A stretch of 11,997 nucleotides of DNA from JAQBGV01 sp032128395 (GTDB taxonomy: Bacteria > Planctomycetota > UBA8108 > UBA1146). This document shows positions 1-7,463 of this stretch, one piece after another (positions within the stretch are counted from its first letter, which is position 1; every line of letters begins with the position of its first letter). Made by a program: the position numbers and the translations under genes. The stretch spans positions 1 through 11,997 of the forward strand of contig JAQBGV010000083.1 in the NCBI GenBank assembly GCA_032128395.1. Reading direction: 5' to 3'. The notes under the pieces were generated by a model, which saw only the letters and a program-made list of their open reading frames with translations, was not told the origin of the DNA and made no database searches.

Positions 1-2094
1 GCCCTGCATGTGCACGTTGTCGTCGCCCGAGCCGTGCATGATGAGGAGGTCGCCCTTCAGCCCCTCGGCGTAGTGGATCGACGAGCCCAGTTTGTAGCCG
101 GCGGCGTTGGGACCGGGCAGGCCCATGTAGCGCTCCTGGTAGATCGTGTCGTAGAACCTCTGGTCCGCGACGAAGGCGATCGCGATCGCGGTCTGATAGA
201 GGTCCGGATAGCGGAAGATCGCATTCAGGCTCATCGACCCTCCGCCGCTCCACCCCCAGATCCCGACTCGCGAGCGGTCGATGTACGGCCACCTCTCCTC
301 GAGGGCACGCAACGCCGCGGCCTGGTCCTCTGCGGCGAGGATTCCGATCTGTCGGTAGATCGATTTGCGCCACGCACGTCCTCGCGGCGCGGGCGTTCCA
401 CGGTTGTCCAGGCTGACCACGACGTACCCCTTTTGGGCCAGCAACAGATGCCAGAGGTATGTTCCTCCATCCCAGACATCGCGCACGGTCGAGCCGGCGG
501 GCTCGCCGTAGACGTAGACGAGCAGCGGGTACTTTTTGCGAGGATCGAAACCGGGAGGCTTCATGCACCAGCCGTCGATCTCGACACCGTCGCCGATCTC
601 GACTTGGAAGAACTCTTCCGGTCCGCGGCGGAGACCATCGAGCTTGCCACGCAGCTCCGTGTTGTCCTCGAAGGTACGCACGAGATCGTGGTCCGGCAGC
701 TCGACCAGATCGATCACCGGTGGCACACCGAAGGATGAGTGCGTGTGGATCGCGAAGCGGGCGTCATGGGAGACCTGGTAGCCGTGGGATCCGGTCTCAC
801 CGGTCGGAGTCAGCCGTTCCGGGGCGGCACCGCCGACCAGCGGCACCCGGTAGAGGAAACGCTGGGTGGGATCATCCGGAGATGCGATGAAGTAGGCGAA
901 GCCGCCCGGTTCATCGATCCTGACGATTCCGATGACGTCGTACTCCCCCGGAGTCACGAGACGCACATCCTGGCCATCCCGAGAGACAACGTAGATGTGC
1001 CGCCATCCATCGCGCTCGCTGATCCAAGTGAAACTTCCACCGTCGTCGAGCCAACGCAGGTCGTCGCAGACTTCCGCCCAGGTCTCCTCTCGGTCGACGA
1101 AGACCTCGCGAGCGGCTCCGCTCCTCGCATCCCCCAGCAGGACGCGAATCGTGTTCTGCAGCCGGTTCACGTGTTGGATCACCACCTCTTCGGATGAAGC
1201 CGCCCACTCCATTCGAGCGATGTAGCGATCGCGTTCCTCTCCCGGAACTTGCAGCCAAAGTGTCTCACCGCCGCCGCTCGGAACCACACCGATGCGGCAG
1301 CCGGGGTTCGTCTCCCCCACCTTCGGGTAGGGAAATCGCTTCAAGGACGGGTAGAGGCCCGCGGTGTTGTCGATCAGTGTGAACTCGCGAACCCCCTCGC
1401 TGTCGATCTGCCAGAAGGCGATCCGACGACCGTCGGGACTCCAGCGGAATCCATCGCGGAGAGACCACTCCTCCTCGTACACCCAGTCGAACGTGCCGTT
1501 GATGCGTTTCTCGGTGCCGTCGTCGGTGAGACGAGTGAGTGTCCCCGACTCGAGCTCCTCGACGTAGATGTCGTTCTCATAGACGTAGGCGACCCGGTCG
1601 CCGGATGGCGAGAACTTCGCGAACTGAAGGCGGCTCGACTCGAACTCCCCGCCCAGTTTCTCGAGCGTTCCACCCTGTCGATCGAGGACCCAGTAGTCCC
1701 CGCGGGAATTCGAGCGCCAAACTCGACGCGTGTTGGTGAAAATCAACAGCTTCGTGGAGTCCGCCGACCATGTGTAGTCCGCGATGGAGAGGGGTTCGGA
1801 TTCTCCCGCGGGAGTCAACGCGCTGGCGGGAACCAGCACCTCACGACTCCCTGAGTCGGGGCGGTAGAAGACGATCTCGCGCCCCCCGGTATCGCCGCGC
1901 TCGAGTGCGGTGTACCCCGTTCCGTCTTCGAGCCACCGCACCTGCCCGAAATCCTCTTGGCGAAACTCACCAGAGCCGTGGAGCCGCTCGAGGGTCAGAA
2001 GCTCCGAAGAGTCGACCGGCGAGCGAGCGGCACACCCGCAAGCCAGAATCGCCAGGGCGGCGGCCAGCAGCGGTGCGTTTCGAGCCGAGAACAT
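1..2094 (-). CDS. Dipeptidyl-peptidase IV-like S9B serine peptidase, lipoprotein (partial, C-terminus off window)
   Basis: Predicted to cleave short N-terminal fragments (X-Pro or X-Ala type) from peptides outside the cytoplasm. The frame is open from ATG at 2094 to base 1, giving 698 residues; about 40-60 C-terminal residues are missing. The N-terminus is a lipoprotein signal ending ILAC, with the lipidated Cys at residue 19. Residues ~35-480 are the beta-propeller (DPPIV_N), including DWVYEEEW at 203-210, whose Glu pair matches the family's N-terminus-binding Glu-Glu. The alpha/beta-hydrolase domain has the oxyanion-type Tyr (YVYGEP, Tyr529), the nucleophile motif GWSGGGS (Ser616) and the acid motif HGSGDDNVHMQ (Asp691). 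The catalytic His lies beyond the edge. GGAAAGG sits 7 nt upstream of the start. The gene lies 33 nt downstream of the MFS gene on the same strand, so co-transcription is likely. Family assignment is secure; substrate is inferred. Confidence 0.93.
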   Translation of the reverse strand, partial: MFSARNAPLLAAALAILACGCAARSPVDSSELLTLERLHGSGEFRQEDFGQVRWLEDGTGYTALERGDTGGREIVFYRPDSGSREVLVPASALTPAGESEPLSIADYTWSADSTKLLIFTNTRRVWRSNSRGDYWVLDRQGGTLEKLGGEFESSRLQFAKFSPSGDRVAYVYENDIYVEELESGTLTRLTDDGTEKRINGTFDWVYEEEWSLRDGFRWSPDGRRIAFWQIDSEGVREFTLIDNTAGLYPSLKRFPYPKVGETNPGCRIGVVPSGGGETLWLQVPGEERDRYIARMEWAASSEEVVIQHVNRLQNTIRVLLGDARSGAAREVFVDREETWAEVCDDLRWLDDGGSFTWISERDGWRHIYVVSRDGQDVRLVTPGEYDVIGIVRIDEPGGFAYFIASPDDPTQRFLYRVPLVGGAAPERLTPTGETGSHGYQVSHDARFAIHTHSSFGVPPVIDLVELPDHDLVRTFEDNTELRGKLDGLRRGPEEFFQVEIGDGVEIDGWCMKPPGFDPRKKYPLLVYVYGEPAGSTVRDVWDGGTYLWHLLLAQKGYVVVSLDNRGTPAPRGRAWRKSIYRQIGILAAEDQAAALRALEERWPYIDRSRVGIWGWSGGGSMSLNAIFRYPDLYQTAIAIAFVADQRFYDTIYQERYMGLPGPNAAGYKLGSSIHYAEGLKGDLLIMHGSGDDNVHMQG

Positions 2095-2127
2095 CGAACC
2101 GCCTTTCCAGTGCGAGAAGGGGTCTGG

Positions 2128-3351
2128 TCATCCCTCCGGAAACCGATCCATCCGTCTGAGGGACGGGAACCAGCGCATCCAGAGCCCGGTGACGAGAAGG
2201 GTCGCGCCACCGCCGACCAGGATCGCCGGCACGAGGCCCCACCATGCCGCCGTCACCCCGGATTCGAACTCGCCGAGCTCGTTCGAAGCGCCGATGAAGA
2301 CCGCGTTGACCGCGGAGACTCGACCACGGATCTCATCCGGAGTCTCGAGCTGCACCAGGACGTGCCGGATGTAGACGCTCACCATGTCTCCTGCTCCGAG
2401 AAGGATCAAGGCGGCGACTGCGAGTTCGATCTGGGTGGAGAGCCCGAACCCGATCGTCGAGACGGCGAAGAGCGCGACGCCACCGAACATCCAGGCCCCC
2501 ACCCGCCGGCGGATCGGGCGGATGGTCATGACCACGGCGATCGCGGCGGCGCCGACCGCCGGGGCGGTCCGGAGGAGGCCGAGCCCGTCCGGTCCGGTGT
2601 GCAGGATGTCGCTCGCGAACGCGGGGAGCAGCGCCCGTGCGCCGCCGAACAATACTGCGAACAGGTCGAGCGAGATCGCGCCGAGGACCACCGGACGTGA
2701 GCGCACGAACCGGAGGCCATCGAGGAGCGAGCTCCAGGTCGCGGGAGCGAACGTCCGCACCGTCGCCGGGACTCGAACGGCGAGCATCAACCCCACGCTG
2801 ATGAGGAGGATCGCCATGACGACGGAGTACACGACCTCCGGGCCGACGAGATAGAGGAGTCCCCCGAGCACCGGCCCCACGATCGTCGCCCCGTGTCCAA
2901 AGGTGGAGTGGAGCGCGACCGCGTTGCCGAAACTCTCGCGGGGGACCAAATTCGGAGTGAGAGCCTGCGCGGTCGGCATTGCGAAAGCGCGCGCGCTGCC
3001 GAAGAGGACCAGCACGCCGAACACCGGCCAGACCACCTGCGCCCCAGATACCGTGAACCAGAGGAGGAGCCCGGCGCACAACACTTCGACGGCGTAGCAG
3101 AGGGCCAGAATCGCGCGACGAGAGAAACGATCCGCGACGTGACCGGCGATGAGGATCAGGAGAATGAACGGCAGGAACTGCGCGAGACCGACGAGACCGA
3201 GATCGAGGGGGTCGCCGGTCAAGTCGTAGACCTGCCACCCGACCGCGACCGACTGCATCTGCACCGCGAGGGTGGCGAGGGAGCGCGCGGAGAGAAAGAG
3301 TGCGAAGCCTCGATGCCGGAGGGCACCGAGCATCGCCGGGCGTTCGGTCAT
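2128..3351 (-). CDS. Major facilitator superfamily exporter (EntS/MFS_3-like)
   Basis: A 407-residue integral inner-membrane transporter with about 12 hydrophobic segments, the normal length for MFS. The loop between TM2 and TM3 carries a motif-A variant, GHVADRFSRR, at residues 70-79. Near residues 343-365 is the stretch RGRVSAVN...ASNELGEFESG, which I associate with the MFS_3 group that includes the enterobactin exporter EntS. By family analogy it exports a small molecule using the proton gradient; the substrate cannot be read from sequence, and no siderophore genes are visible here. The start at 3351 lacks an obvious Shine-Dalgarno sequence; Met7 is an alternative start but has none either. 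It heads a probable two-gene operon with the S9 peptidase, 33 nt downstream. Its first codons are nearly duplicated at 5905-5934, downstream of the lectin gene. Confidence 0.9.
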   Translation of the reverse strand: MTERPAMLGALRHRGFALFLSARSLATLAVQMQSVAVGWQVYDLTGDPLDLGLVGLAQFLPFILLILIAGHVADRFSRRAILALCYAVEVLCAGLLLWFTVSGAQVVWPVFGVLVLFGSARAFAMPTAQALTPNLVPRESFGNAVALHSTFGHGATIVGPVLGGLLYLVGPEVVYSVVMAILLISVGLMLAVRVPATVRTFAPATWSSLLDGLRFVRSRPVVLGAISLDLFAVLFGGARALLPAFASDILHTGPDGLGLLRTAPAVGAAAIAVVMTIRPIRRRVGAWMFGGVALFAVSTIGFGLSTQIELAVAALILLGAGDMVSVYIRHVLVQLETPDEIRGRVSAVNAVFIGASNELGEFESGVTAAWWGLVPAILVGGGATLLVTGLWMRWFPSLRRMDRFPEG

Positions 3352-3358
3352 CCGTCGG
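3329..3358. repeat. Left copy of imperfect 30-bp direct repeat (MFS start region)
   Basis: This 30-bp stretch covers the first eight codons of the MFS gene plus 7 nt upstream. It matches 5905-5934 without gaps at 26 of 30 positions in the same orientation. Similarity stops sharply on both sides. On the minus strand the left copy encodes MTERPAML and the right copy MTNRPAML. Confidence 0.6.
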
Positions 3359-3429
3359 TCGGAGAACTCATGCAGGCGGGATGAACGGCGGACACGAGCG
3401 GCTCTTCCTCCTCCGGGTCACCCCCTCAC

Positions 3430-3545
3430 CGCTCCTCAGCCGCCGAAGGGAGGCGGAGGGATCGGCCCTCCGCGCTGGGTTGGGGAGATTGTACACCGGG
3501 TCCCCAATGTCGATGGCGTCGTCCTCGGCGCCCAGTTCGAGAAGG
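3430..3545 (-). pseudogene. Possible relic of a dockerin-like C-terminal module
   Basis: Reading the minus strand from about 3545, one frame gives GAEDDAIDIGDPVYNL. This aligns with the second EF-hand of the neighbouring genes (DTNDDGLVDVADPIYLL and CDGNSDGVTDVADFVYGV). After a frame change the next stretch reads RGGPIPPPPFGG, then a stop (TGA), then G. It corresponds to SGGPPPAPPFPDCG at the end of the lectin protein, with the stop in place of the conserved Cys. The order and spacing are right for a planctomycete dockerin tail carrying a frameshift and a nonsense change. There is no open frame and no recognisable first EF-hand upstream. The match rests on reading by eye, so it could be coincidence. 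Confidence 0.4.
3453..3473. repeat. Perfect 8-bp hairpin GCGGAGGG/CCCTCCGC
   Basis: GCGGAGGG (3453-3460) and CCCTCCGC (3466-3473) are exact reverse complements around the 5-nt loop ATCGG. An alternative, mutually exclusive stem, CCGCC/GGCGG, overlaps its left arm (3440-3456). Neither strand has a T-run after it, so it is not a typical intrinsic terminator. It lies inside the suspected dockerin relic, where Gly/Pro-rich codons may explain the symmetry. Confidence 0.5.
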
Positions 3546-3614
3546 TGTCCCGCATGAGAGCGGATCCCGTCACGGAGTCGAGATCCGGTCCTCCAGAAAT
3601 TCGGTGTCGCGATC

Positions 3615-3628
3615 GGGAGAGAATCTCG
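3615..3628 (+). repeat. Left arm of 14-bp inverted repeat flanking the FG-GAP gene
   Basis: GGGAGAGAATCTCG here has its exact reverse complement at 5891-5904, just beyond the FG-GAP gene's stop. The two arms bracket that gene about 2.3 kb apart. The repeat also contains the internal symmetry GAGAATCTC. Confidence 0.55.
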
Positions 3629-3692
3629 CTCTTTTCTTGTAGAGGGCCAACTGGATTGCAACCCAGACCGGACGAGAGAGGTAGGAAACGAA

Positions 3693-5882
3693 GTGACCCG
3701 TAGGCCACAGATTCGATCGTTTCAACTGACCCTCGCGGTGATGATCGCGTTCTTCTCGGGGAGCTCACGCGCCGGCGACCCCACCGACGACCCAACGATC
3801 ACCCTGCGGAACACTTCCTCACAGACTCCGGCAGATCTTGGGCCTGGCCTCCTCGAAGGGCTCGAGTGTCTGCAGGGGTCGGCACGTTCCTTCTACCTCG
3901 CCCACTTCGACGCGGGTGGGAGCGAGGTCTCCCGCATCCGGAAGCACCTGCTGAGGGTCGAGGGGATCCTCCGGGACCGGGACGCATCCGACCTGTCCCC
4001 TCCCCTCCGGAAACGGCGTGCCGCTCATCTGAATCGTCTGCACGACTACGCCGAGGACGGGGTCTTCCCGCGGAACGATCGGCTCCCCGCCCTGGCTCCG
4101 TTCTTCATCGACTCGATGGATCGCGCCTGTGCAGTCGCCGACTTGATGATCCACTCCGGAGCCGAGGAGCTCGCCCGCGCGGTCTCTCGTCAGCACAACA
4201 ACTCCTTCGTCGGCGAGATCGACACCGCGGGGGTGGCGAGTTGGGTCGCTGAGTCGGGGCTGACCGGGGAGGAGTTGGCGATGATTCAGCCGTGCTACCT
4301 CCCTTGCTTCTCCTACTGGTGGGAGCTCACGGATCTGACCGCGGTCTGCGCCGGCTCGACGGTGGTCCTCACGGGGTTCCCGACCCCAGGGATCGTCTAC
4401 CGTGACGGACTTGTGATCGGCTCCGTGGTCGCCGGAGCCGTCGAATTCACGGACGGTCCGGTCCCCGAGGGCCTCCACACCTATGCGGTAGACAGCGGAG
4501 GCCACGGGGCGGTCGCCATCATCGGCCACCATGAAATTTGCCCGAGTTTCATCCGAGGCGACGCGTCCGGGGACGGATCCCTCGACATCGCCGATGCCGT
4601 GGCCGCCCTCGCCCATCTGTTCTCAGGCGATCTGGTCGATTGCCTAGTGCCCGTCGATACGAACGACGACGGCCTCGTCGATGTGGCCGACCCGATATAT
4701 CTCCTGAGCCACCTCTTCGGGTCCGGACCCGATCCTGCACCGCCGTACCCCGGCTGTGGCTTCGATCCCACCCCGGACGCGCTGGGCTGTTCGGTCGAGC
4801 CGAGTTCCTGTGCAAGCACCCCAGCGAGCCCGTTTCCCTATTCGATCAGCGGTTATCACGAGACCTCGGGACTCGCAACCTTCGGCGATGTGAACGGAGA
4901 TGGAGTCGGGGACCTGATCACCAACGACTTCTTCGACTCGATTGCACTGCTCCCCGGGATCGGCGACGGGTCATTCGGAGCTGCGATCCCACTCTTCCCC
5001 GGATTCCTGATCCCAGAACTCCATGATCTGGACGGAGACGGAGACCTCGATCTGTTCCTACTCTCCGCCATCGCCTGTGGCTTCTACTACACACAGGTCG
5101 AGATCCGATTGAACGACGGTCAAGGGGGGTTCGTCGCGGGTCCTCCCCTGTTCTCTGTTGGGCAGGAGCATTTGGTCGCCGACGTCACCGGAGACTCCCT
5201 ACCCGACATCATCTCCGTAGAGACCTACGCGGGAGTGGCCACACTATGGGTGGGAGCGGGGGGCGGGACATTCGCTCAACCCACGCCACTCTACGCACAA
5301 CTCTCGTTCCTCTCCGGGCTCGCAGTGGGAGACTGGGATGGAGATGGGGACACCGACATCGCACTGAAGGATGGTACCGATCTGGTGGCCCTCCTCAGCG
5401 ACGGGCTCGGGGGCTTCTCGCCCCCGATCACGACCGCTTCAACGAACTTCGCCACGCTGATCTCGGTGGGAGACCTCGACGGGGATGGGGACGACGATCT
5501 GCTGCACTCGGACGTCACGGGACTCGTCGTCTTGCTCTCTTCGGGGAACGGCTCGTTCACCGCTGCTCCCGTGCCCATCCCGACCTCCTCGTTCACTCTC
5601 GAGGTTCAGCGTGCAGATCTGGACAGCGATGGAGTGCAGGATCTGCTGACTCTCGAGATCTTCAACTCTCCGGTCATGAGCGGAAGCACCACATTCTCGA
5701 TGTGGAGGGGACTGGGAGGAGGTGCCTTCGAGGCGGAGCGGGTCCTTCAGATTCCCACGACGCACGCGAGCGCCGTCCTCGAGGATCTGAATGGCGACGG
5801 AGCCATCGACATCCTGCTCGGCGGGGTCCCGTGCGATGCGCAGTACTTCCTGGTGCTCCTGAGAACGGTTCCAACTCCCTGA
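3693..5882 (+). CDS. Secreted seven-bladed FG-GAP/VCBS propeller protein with internal dockerin-like EF-hand pair
   Basis: A 729-residue exported protein of unknown specific role, probably surface recognition or adhesion. The start is GTG at 3693, with TAGGA about 6 nt upstream; it keeps the basic RRPQIR n-region of a signal peptide cleaved near SRA/GDP (residue ~27). Residues ~140-205 form a helical Cys-bearing region (CAVADLM at 146, IQPCYLPC at 198-205). Residues ~215-275 look like an Ig/FN3-type strand domain. Residues 288-345 are two EF-hand loops, DASGDGSLDIAD (290-301) and DTNDDGLVDVAD (322-333), with a PPYPGCG tail. Residues 390-729 contain seven Asp-rich calcium loops starting at D399, D445, D497, D547, D594, D642 and D698, spaced 46-56 residues apart, which fits a complete seven-bladed integrin-alpha-like propeller. 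It is convergent with the lectin gene. The middle position of the dockerin-like module is unusual. Confidence 0.88.
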   Translation: MTRRPQIRSFQLTLAVMIAFFSGSSRAGDPTDDPTITLRNTSSQTPADLGPGLLEGLECLQGSARSFYLAHFDAGGSEVSRIRKHLLRVEGILRDRDASDLSPPLRKRRAAHLNRLHDYAEDGVFPRNDRLPALAPFFIDSMDRACAVADLMIHSGAEELARAVSRQHNNSFVGEIDTAGVASWVAESGLTGEELAMIQPCYLPCFSYWWELTDLTAVCAGSTVVLTGFPTPGIVYRDGLVIGSVVAGAVEFTDGPVPEGLHTYAVDSGGHGAVAIIGHHEICPSFIRGDASGDGSLDIADAVAALAHLFSGDLVDCLVPVDTNDDGLVDVADPIYLLSHLFGSGPDPAPPYPGCGFDPTPDALGCSVEPSSCASTPASPFPYSISGYHETSGLATFGDVNGDGVGDLITNDFFDSIALLPGIGDGSFGAAIPLFPGFLIPELHDLDGDGDLDLFLLSAIACGFYYTQVEIRLNDGQGGFVAGPPLFSVGQEHLVADVTGDSLPDIISVETYAGVATLWVGAGGGTFAQPTPLYAQLSFLSGLAVGDWDGDGDTDIALKDGTDLVALLSDGLGGFSPPITTASTNFATLISVGDLDGDGDDDLLHSDVTGLVVLLSSGNGSFTAAPVPIPTSSFTLEVQRADLDSDGVQDLLTLEIFNSPVMSGSTTFSMWRGLGGGAFEAERVLQIPTTHASAVLEDLNGDGAIDILLGGVPCDAQYFLVLLRTVPTP

Positions 5883-5894
5883 CTCGACGTCGAG
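5883..5894. repeat. 12-bp palindrome immediately after FG-GAP stop codon
   Basis: CTCGACGTCGAG is a perfect palindrome beginning at the first base after the stop codon of the FG-GAP gene. It overlaps the start of the right inverted-repeat arm. It has no loop and no T-tract, so a site-specific binding or cut site is as plausible as an RNA structure. Confidence 0.5.
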
Positions 5895-5904
5895 ATTCTC
5901 TCCC
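5891..5904 (-). repeat. Right arm of 14-bp inverted repeat flanking the FG-GAP gene
   Basis: CGAGATTCTCTCCC is the exact reverse complement of 3615-3628. It directly abuts the right copy of the 30-bp direct repeat, which starts at 5905. Confidence 0.55.
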
Positions 5905-5934
5905 AGCATGGCCGGGCGATTGGTCATCCGCCGG
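5905..5934. repeat. Right copy of imperfect 30-bp direct repeat (fossil MFS-like start)
   Basis: Matches 3329-3358 at 26 of 30 positions. On the minus strand it holds an ATG (5925-5927) followed by codons for TNRPAMLG. That ATG lies 14 nt past the stop of the lectin gene, the spacing expected of a downstream gene in an operon. No transporter sequence follows it. Confidence 0.6.
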
Positions 5935-5941
5935 CAGTGAT

Positions 5942-7372
5942 TCACGGACATGCCGTGCCGCAGGAACTGACCGCCAGAGGATCGGGGCCGCAGTCGGGGA
6001 ACGGGGGGGCGGGCGGCGGACCGCCGGAGAAGAGGTAGGAGACTCCGTAGACGAAGTCGGCGACGTCCGTCACTCCATCGGAGTTCCCGTCGCACGCCGC
6101 GACGCAGACCGGAACCACCCCCAGTTGCGCGAAGAGGTAGACGCCGGTGAATGAGGCATCGGCTAGGTTCAGCATTCCATCCCCGTTGCAGTCACCGCGC
6201 ACGAATCCGTTCTCGACACTCTCGACGATCCCGGAACTCACCACGGGGAGGTGGGAACCGCCGAAGTGGACGACCACGATCTCGACGGGGGGGACCGAGA
6301 GGGTGTTGCAATAGTCGATGGACGTGACGAACGGTGCCGCGACCAGAGGTTGGTAGGTTGCGACGAGCAGTTCCTGGTCGGTTCCTTCGGGGAGCATTTC
6401 GAACTGACTGAAGACGGCGCCGATCGTGTATCCATCCGGGAAGATCTGGGGATTCCAGAAGAAGGGCGGTTGGCTCTGATTCAGAACCGCGTCCCCCTCG
6501 ACCAACTCGAAGATCTCGAGGAGAGCGGGGTCGTGACACGCGCCGTACGAGAATCCCTGCACGTCGGCATTCTCCGACGGGTCCTGGTTGGTCAGCAGGC
6601 TGCTGATCTGCCCCGGCTCGCCCTCGACGAGCTGCGCGTCCGACATCCGGAGTTGGTAGGCCGGGTTGAGCACCGACGTCGTGCAGCGCATCGGGAACGA
6701 TGGAACTCCCCCGACCCGTCCGACCACGAAGTAGCTCTCGGAACCAGAGGGAAACGGCTCGGGGTCGGTGTCGAGGTAGCTCTCTGCCTGAGCCGGCAGG
6801 GAGGTGAGCAACCCACCGTCCCGGTAGACTTCGACCGAGTCGTAGAGCTCCCCGTTCTGCCAGGAGAGTTGCACGTCGAAGCCGGAGGGCTCGCAGAGGA
6901 ATCCGGAGATCGCGAGAGACAGCGGCTGGGTCACCTCGATGAGCGAGGAGACGATGATGGAGCCGGGGGCAGTGGACCAGAGGTCGGCGTTCGCCATTCG
7001 GACGTAGTCGCGAATCCCACTCCCATCGGAGGGCTCCCCCGGCGCCCAATTCAGGTAGGTCACCGGCTCGCCGCTGTCCCAGAGGTACACACCCTCCTGA
7101 ATCTCGTCGCTGAGGCCGATCCAGCAGAACGACACGGAAGCGAAGGTGCTCGTGAGCCACTGCTGCTCGGCTACGTCGTTCACGGTAACCAGGTGCCCGC
7201 CGACGAAACTCGCGAGCGATCGCGCGGCCGCGATATTCGCGCTCACCGGATCGTGATAGTAGCCGTGACCGTTCGCCGGGTTGATGAATTGGGCGTCGAG
7301 CGAAGAAACGGGAGCGACTGCCGCGAGCAGGAGGAGGATCGTCGACAGCCGGAGAACTCGAAAATCTGTCAT
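5942..7372 (-). CDS. Secreted C-type lectin / FN3 / cohesin-like / dockerin-like modular protein
   Basis: A 476-residue exported protein, probably a surface or matrix carbohydrate- or protein-binding factor. The start at 7372 is set by AGGAGG 7 nt upstream. Signal peptide is residues ~1-28 (hydrophobic STILLLLAAVA). Residues ~30-147 form a C-type-lectin fold (FCWIGLSDE at 82, YLWDSGEPV at 96, LNWAPGEPS at 107-115, a WND-like LWS at 131). Only one Cys lies inside it, so the classical disulfides are absent. Residues ~152-235 resemble FN3 (VQLSWQNGELYDSVEVYRDG). Residues ~238-385 are a beta-rich region (VQGFSYGACHDP at 271) that recalls cohesin-like domains; this is the least certain assignment. 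Residues 390-470 are two EF-hand loops, DCNGDGMLNLAD (394-405) and DGNSDGVTDVAD (428-439), with a PPFPDCG tail. The gene converges on the FG-GAP gene with 59 nt between the stops. Confidence 0.87.
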   Translation of the reverse strand: MTDFRVLRLSTILLLLAAVAPVSSLDAQFINPANGHGYYHDPVSANIAAARSLASFVGGHLVTVNDVAEQQWLTSTFASVSFCWIGLSDEIQEGVYLWDSGEPVTYLNWAPGEPSDGSGIRDYVRMANADLWSTAPGSIIVSSLIEVTQPLSLAISGFLCEPSGFDVQLSWQNGELYDSVEVYRDGGLLTSLPAQAESYLDTDPEPFPSGSESYFVVGRVGGVPSFPMRCTTSVLNPAYQLRMSDAQLVEGEPGQISSLLTNQDPSENADVQGFSYGACHDPALLEIFELVEGDAVLNQSQPPFFWNPQIFPDGYTIGAVFSQFEMLPEGTDQELLVATYQPLVAAPFVTSIDYCNTLSVPPVEIVVVHFGGSHLPVVSSGIVESVENGFVRGDCNGDGMLNLADASFTGVYLFAQLGVVPVCVAACDGNSDGVTDVADFVYGVSYLFSGGPPPAPPFPDCGPDPLAVSSCGTACP

Positions 7373-7463
7373 CGCTCATCCTCCTCGACCGGAGCCCGGC
7401 GATAGACCGCCCGCACGATCCTGAAAGACGATCGCGAGGCGGGGAGGGGCTCGATTCTCCCGC

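Larger units (their letters stand above)
3352..3692. other. Divergent intergenic region between MFS and FG-GAP genes
   Basis: This 341-nt region has no intact gene and should hold the start signals of both the MFS gene (minus) and the FG-GAP gene (plus). It contains an 8-bp perfect hairpin (3453-3473), a probable decayed dockerin-like coding tail on the minus strand (about 3430-3545) and one arm of a 14-bp inverted repeat (3615-3628). I could not find a convincing -35/-10 pair. The only T-rich spot is CTTTTCTTG near 3630, just after the inverted-repeat arm. Confidence 0.6.

Noticed and set aside
1957..2700. Asp/Arg/Glu-rich plus-strand frame antisense to the MFS gene and the peptidase start
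   Set aside because: Composition is typical of an antisense shadow, and it overlaps two well-supported minus-strand genes.
6251..7405. 384-codon plus-strand frame opposite the lectin gene
   Set aside because: Shadow frame in GC-rich DNA. It is low in hydrophobic residues and has no signal peptide, whereas the minus strand has a Shine-Dalgarno sequence, signal peptide and clear domains.
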